From JACPUX01 sp964517465 (GTDB taxonomy: Bacteria > Pseudomonadota > Gammaproteobacteria > Burkholderiales > Casimicrobiaceae): 64,000 bases of DNA. The stretch spans positions 1-64,000 of the forward strand of contig CAZFEK010000019.1 in assembly GCA_964517465.1 (NCBI GenBank), given 5' to 3'. Positions 60,406-64,000 of this stretch are shown one piece after another. The translations under genes and the position numbers were made by a program. The notes beneath the pieces were generated by a model. That model did not search any database, was not told the origin of the DNA, and saw only the letters and a program-made list of their open reading frames with translations. Each line of letters starts with the position of its first letter. Position 1 is the stretch's first letter.

Positions 60406-61578
60406 TCACTCGGGCGATGACGCCTGGCCTGAAGCGCGTTGCTTCGCCGCCTTGATCCAGTTCTTCCTCATCGCGCGCAGGCGGTCATACAGCTCGCTCC
60501 AGGCCGAAGCCATCCGGCCGCGAGCGCTGCGATTGAAAACGCGCAGGCGAAACAGCCGGCGGCGCCCGGTTGACCACCGCGATTTGTATTCTTCGTCACC
60601 GCGCAGCATATCGAATTCCATCAGCGCGTTTTCATGGGCTTCACCCACCGCCAGGTAGATCAGGGACGTTCCCGGGCCCGATCGATCCCAATCCGGATCC
60701 ATGGCGATCTGGTAATACGCGATGCGGCCCGCGAAAGAATAGCCGTAAATGCCCGCGACCAGATGGTCGCCTTCGATCAGGGCTCGGTTCCATTGCCAGC
60801 CCAAGCTCGCCGTTCGTTGCAGCAGCTCCTGGTGGAAGGCCAAGACGCGCGCTCCAGCGAAGGTGCTGGTGATGCCTTTGATCGCCGCGCGCCGGGCATG
60901 AAGTCGGAACATATTCTCGAGAAAGACCACGGCCTGCGGCGGCGCAATCGCCGCATAGCGCACTCCGGCTTTCTCCAGTAAGCGGACTTTCCGGCCGAGA
61001 TCATTACGTCCCTTGGCGCTGAACGAGTTCTTGAGGTAATCGGAAAAATCGCCTTGGATACTGACGTAGGGCGCTACGGCGATTTCGGTCAGCCGATGCC
61101 TGGACCCGATGCCAAGGAGAGCATGGTGCCGGTCGATGTTTCCCCCCTCGGCGAGCCCTTTGAGGTCCAGTACATCCCAGGTGCGCGGGGTGGCACCCAG
61201 ATAATCAGCGATGGCCAGCAGACAGTCGCGCGCATGTTCGGGACGCGCGATCAGGTCGAGATGGTCGGGGCATACCTCCTCGCTGCCGCAGTAGAACAAC
61301 ACCCTCCCGAAACTTCCATCGCGCTGCAGCGCGAGCTTTCGCTCGGCGAGCGGGAGTATGCCCAGCAGTTCGCCGCCACGCTCGACGAACAATAGGCAGG
61401 GGGCGTAGGCGGCGCCAAAATGGGACCACCAAGTGTCTATCCAATGCCAGGTCGTGAAGATCGAGGCGATGGGAATTCGCGCCGCCAGGTCATTCCAATC
61501 GGCCGCTCGCGCTGCGGCTTCTTGCCGCGTGACTTCGCGCACGCGCAGGGCTTGGGCTCCGTTCGATGCTTCGATCAT
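60406..61578 (-). CDS. GNAT/FemAB-like acyltransferase (CelD/BcsL family)
   Basis: 390 residues with two GNAT-like lobes: ASIFTTWHWIDTWWSHFG and LLFVERGGELLGILPL in the first, and GVRYAAIAPPQAVVFLENMFRLHARRA, LIEGDHLVAGIYGYSFAGRIAYYQIAMDPDWDRSGPGTSLIYLAV in the second. That pattern fits the acetyltransferase family (PF13480) found in cellulose and exopolysaccharide loci. It probably acylates a sugar or lipid intermediate. It ends a minus-strand group GT2, GH16, CE4, GNAT and begins 13 bp after the deacetylase. It converges on the ExeA-like gene. Confidence 0.85.
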   Translation of the reverse strand: MIEASNGAQALRVREVTRQEAAARAADWNDLAARIPIASIFTTWHWIDTWWSHFGAAYAPCLLFVERGGELLGILPLAERKLALQRDGSFGRVLFYCGSEEVCPDHLDLIARPEHARDCLLAIADYLGATPRTWDVLDLKGLAEGGNIDRHHALLGIGSRHRLTEIAVAPYVSIQGDFSDYLKNSFSAKGRNDLGRKVRLLEKAGVRYAAIAPPQAVVFLENMFRLHARRAAIKGITSTFAGARVLAFHQELLQRTASLGWQWNRALIEGDHLVAGIYGYSFAGRIAYYQIAMDPDWDRSGPGTSLIYLAVGEAHENALMEFDMLRGDEEYKSRWSTGRRRLFRLRVFNRSARGRMASAWSELYDRLRAMRKNWIKAAKQRASGQASSPE

Positions 61579-61591
61579 GTTCGCGCGAGGA

Positions 61592-62536
61592 TCATTCCAC
61601 GCCGCCCGCGCGTCCCTGGAGCCAGCGCTTGAAGCCTGAGATCTGCATCGCGAAACGGTCGAGCTTCGTTCCCCGGCCTATGCCCAGTCGCGGCACGCGA
61701 TAGGGGTTTCCGGGTGCTTGCCAGAGACCGGAATGTGTGGCGAAGCAGCTCGCGTGGCCGGCCGCCTGAATGAGGCCGATCTGGGTGTCCAGGTAATCGC
61801 CGTTGGGTGCGGCAAAGTGACGCGCCGTGAGACCCCATTTGGATAGCTTCTCCGCCGCGACTTCCAAGGTCGCGCTCACTTCGTGGTCGTCCAGATTCTC
61901 GAGAATCTCGTGGCCGTGCGTGTGGGATCCGAACTCGATCAGACCCGAGGCCGACAAAGCGGCGATTTCCTCCCGATTCAGCACCCGATAGGGCTCTGGC
62001 GCAATCTCGGGGGCGTTCAAGCGCTTGGCCGCCAAATAGGCGTCGACCGCCGCTTTGATATCCCGGGGATTGCGATCCTTGAGTGCTTGAACCTGTCTGG
62101 GGTCGGGTTGGGGCCCGCCGAGGCAGGCTAGATGCAGCCGATCCCACCAGAACAGACGCTTGGTGTCGACGTGCCCAGTCACCAGGAAGATGGTGGCCGG
62201 CAGTCCGAACTCGCGCAACACCGGCAACGCGTGGTGCAAGTTGTTGGCGTAGCCGTCGTCGAAGGTGATCAGCGCGCGTGGTTTGGCGGATGCGGTCGGT
62301 GCGGACGCGAGCACTTCGTCGATGCGGCAGACCTGATAGTGGGTGGCGAGATAAGCCATTTGCTCCCGAAACTCGCTGACCCTAAGCTGCAGCCAATCGC
62401 CTTGCGTCAGGGTTTCGCCGTCGTCCGCCACGCCATGGTACATCAGCACCGCCACGCGATCGCGATGGCTTTGCCGAGCCAGTCGGGCCAAATCCAGACC
62501 ATGGGCCGCACGGTAGAACAGATCAGCGAGGCTCAT
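61592..62536 (-). CDS. Polysaccharide deacetylase (CE4)
   Basis: 314 residues from ATG 62536, which overlaps the GH16 stop (ATGA). NodB-homology domain: motif 1 TFDDGYANN with Asp93-Asp94, and the metal site His205-x3-His209 in SHTHGHE. Then come AAPNGDYLD and a C-terminal part FATHSGLWQAPGNPYRVPRLGI, where many CE4 enzymes carry the catalytic base region. There is no signal peptide, so it may act in the cytoplasm or leave by another route. It removes acetyl groups from GlcNAc-type sugars. It closely resembles the deacetylases of exopolysaccharide loci. Confidence 0.88.
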   Translation of the reverse strand: MSLADLFYRAAHGLDLARLARQSHRDRVAVLMYHGVADDGETLTQGDWLQLRVSEFREQMAYLATHYQVCRIDEVLASAPTASAKPRALITFDDGYANNLHHALPVLREFGLPATIFLVTGHVDTKRLFWWDRLHLACLGGPQPDPRQVQALKDRNPRDIKAAVDAYLAAKRLNAPEIAPEPYRVLNREEIAALSASGLIEFGSHTHGHEILENLDDHEVSATLEVAAEKLSKWGLTARHFAAPNGDYLDTQIGLIQAAGHASCFATHSGLWQAPGNPYRVPRLGIGRGTKLDRFAMQISGFKRWLQGRAGGVE

Positions 62537-63372
62537 CGTGCCGGTGTCTTCCCGAGCGGCTGGTTTGGCGCAAGGTTTGTCGGATCGGCCCCATCCCGCC
62601 AAACCCGCAAATAATCCACCAAAAACGCGGCGGGCAGTTCTCCGCGCTGAGGCATTCCGAACCAGTCAGGTTGGGTTTCGGCGGAGAAGCGCACTGACAT
62701 GGCGTGGTGGAACTGCCGATTGGGAACGCTGCGGATCAGCCGATCATCGAAATAGAAGCGTATCTCGCGTTCATCCCATTCCAGACCGTAGGTGTGGAAG
62801 TCCTGCGCCAGGGATTGACCGGAGTTCCAACCTAGCGGGGCAGACTGTCGATTGCGGTCATTCTCGAGCGCGGGGTCGCCCAAGTAATAATGCAAATTGG
62901 TATGAACCACATTTTCGTGTCCCGGTGAGGTCGCTCCGATTTCGAAAATATCGATCTCGTAAGTGCCGGTCTCGGTCCAGCGATAGAGCCAGAAGCCGCA
63001 ATCGATGCGCGCGGCCATGGGTTTGGCTCGGACCTCGAGGTAGCCGTAGCGGAGCTTCTGCTTGCTGGCAAGGTAAGCAACCGTAAAGCCGTGATAGCCT
63101 TCCCGCGCCTTGGCAGGGTTTTCGGCGCGCGCCCACAATTCCAGCATTCCGTTTCGAATGCGCACGTTCTCCGGCACGTACATGCCGGGCTTTTTGCCGG
63201 GGTAATAGGGGTTGGTTGTTTCCCACTTGTGGGGCGCGAGGGTTTCGGAATTAAACTCGTCGGAGAGTTCGGGCATCGGGATCCAGTGTTTACCTGGCGG
63301 CGTGTCGGCGCCAGCCGGGGGTGCTGCGATGCCCAGCGAGGCGAGCAGCGTGAACGCGAGCCGAATGCGCAT
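62533..63372 (-). CDS. Secreted GH16-family glycoside hydrolase
   Basis: 279 residues; the signal peptide ends near PAGA/DTP, and the start at 63372 is chosen for it. Beta-jellyroll features: LSDEFNSETLAPHKWETTNPYYPG, GYLEVRAKPMAARIDCGFWLY and the catalytic E-x-D-x-x-E in YEIDIFEIGA (Glu139, Asp141, Glu144), then HTYGLEWDEREIRFYFDDRLIR. GH16 enzymes cut beta-1,3, beta-1,4 or marine galactan chains. In a synthesis locus it probably trims or releases the polymer. It overlaps the deacetylase gene and lies 19 bp after the GT2 gene. Confidence 0.9.
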   Translation of the reverse strand: MRIRLAFTLLASLGIAAPPAGADTPPGKHWIPMPELSDEFNSETLAPHKWETTNPYYPGKKPGMYVPENVRIRNGMLELWARAENPAKAREGYHGFTVAYLASKQKLRYGYLEVRAKPMAARIDCGFWLYRWTETGTYEIDIFEIGATSPGHENVVHTNLHYYLGDPALENDRNRQSAPLGWNSGQSLAQDFHTYGLEWDEREIRFYFDDRLIRSVPNRQFHHAMSVRFSAETQPDWFGMPQRGELPAAFLVDYLRVWRDGADPTNLAPNQPLGKTPAR

Positions 63373-63391
63373 AGATGGGTCGACGGCGAGG

Positions 63392-64000
63392 TCAGGAATC
63401 ACCCGGAGGCGCCTGAGGCTTGTGCCTGTCGGTGCGGATCCAGGGGAGGTTTCTTTCGGTGATGAGGGAATGGAGCACCACCCAAGTTTTCCAGACGACA
63501 TACCATGGAACATAAGCGATCACGAGCAGCGCCGAGGGCAGGCTGGCGTAACGCCAGGCGGCGAGAAAGTAATGGCCGGTGAGCACGCCGAAGCCGACCA
63601 GCGCCGCGATCCTCGCGCCCGGGCCGCCCCAGATCGCGGGCGGCAGAAGCAAGAGGAATAACAGGCTCACCGGGGGCATCAGCACGTCGATCAAGCCGTC
63701 GATGGCCCGACGATGCCCCGCGAGAAGATCGCGCAGGAAGCCCGGGGCATAATTGCGCAAAGTGATGATGCGACCGCGCTCCCAGCGCACCCGCTGTACT
63801 TGCGCTCCCCGCCCGCCCAAGGGCATTTGCGCCTTGACCCACACCTGATCGAGGAAAACCACGCGATACCCGGCTTTGAGCAAAAGGATATGGTATTCGA
63901 TATCCTCCACGATCGAGTGCGCCAAATAGGGCACGCGTTGCACCGTCTCCCGCGCCAGGCAGAATCCGTTGCCATTGATACCGGCGGAAAGGCCGAGCGC
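63392..64000 (-). CDS. GT2-family processive glycosyltransferase, C-terminal part
   Basis: The frame runs open to the right edge; about 202 C-terminal codons are visible. GLSAGINGNGFCLARET, EDIEYHILLLKAGYRV (Asp of the catalytic ED motif) and the QVQRVRWERGR segment (Q-x-x-R-W motif) mark a membrane-bound synthase such as cellulose or hyaluronan synthase. Four C-terminal membrane spans follow (for example LLFLLLLPPAIWGGPG, VLTGHYFLAAWRYASLPSALLVIAYVPWYVVW). It leads the GT2-GH16-CE4-GNAT group. The N-terminal donor-binding half lies beyond the window. Confidence 0.87.
   Translation of the reverse strand, partial: ALGLSAGINGNGFCLARETVQRVPYLAHSIVEDIEYHILLLKAGYRVVFLDQVWVKAQMPLGGRGAQVQRVRWERGRIITLRNYAPGFLRDLLAGHRRAIDGLIDVLMPPVSLLFLLLLPPAIWGGPGARIAALVGFGVLTGHYFLAAWRYASLPSALLVIAYVPWYVVWKTWVVLHSLITERNLPWIRTDRHKPQAPPGDS

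Overview
The window is a GC-rich chromosomal segment, most likely from a betaproteobacterium (Nitrosomonadales/Rhodocyclales-like). This rests on neighbourhoods typical of that class: the tail of an AlaC-like aminotransferase ahead of hom-thrC, cysE next to iscR, and smc-zipA-ligA. It also rests on family-level resemblance of the proteins. I ran no database search, so the taxon is an inference. Reading direction changes often, every strong gene is intact, and the window cuts an aminotransferase at the left edge and a glycosyltransferase at the right edge.

Region 1 (1-16 kb): a REP-like palindrome pair and a GNAT gene precede hom-thrC. These run into a membrane-anchored caspase-like C13 peptidase, a CaiB/BaiF CoA-transferase, a 1911-residue alpha-2-macroglobulin with an intact thioester, and a second CoA-transferase. 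cysE and iscR follow, then a GFA-domain gene and iscA, with no iscS or iscU between them. cysE and arsR each have a promoter placed so that transcription should start on, or within a base or two of, the start codon, which suggests leaderless mRNAs.

Region 2 (16-34 kb): an arsR-arsM arsenic methylation pair with a clear operator; a secreted protein plus an outer-membrane protein joining a barrel, an OmpA domain and four Ig/VCBS-like repeats; rnr; a tRNA-Leu(CAG) gene; the dppABCDF peptide transporter; a GntR regulator divergent from a cystathionine beta-lyase; a chemoreceptor with a separate periplasmic Cache protein and a sigma28-like promoter; queF. A diverged repeat of about 135 bp occurs twice, once between dppA and dppB.

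Region 3 (34-41 kb): smc, zipA, ligA and galU, ordinary housekeeping genes.

Region 4 (41.6-64 kb): a large exopolysaccharide locus. It encodes precursor supply (GalU, UDP-xylose synthase), glycosyltransferases (GT4, WecG/GT26, GT2), a flippase, an O-antigen ligase/polymerase-like protein, Wzz/GNVR and Wza-like export proteins, and a BY-kinase-like protein whose P-loop lysine is replaced. It also encodes polymer modification or turnover enzymes (SGNH hydrolase, CE4 deacetylase, GH16 hydrolase, GNAT/FemAB-like acyltransferase) and an ExeA-like ATPase with a C-terminal SPOR-like domain. A tightly coupled minus-strand run of carbamoyltransferase, SxtJ-like protein, a 50-residue DUF5989-like protein, an OmpA lipoprotein, an asparagine-synthetase homologue without the N-terminal cysteine, and WecG is the best candidate here for an uncharacterised functional unit, perhaps making a carbamoylated or amidated surface glycan.
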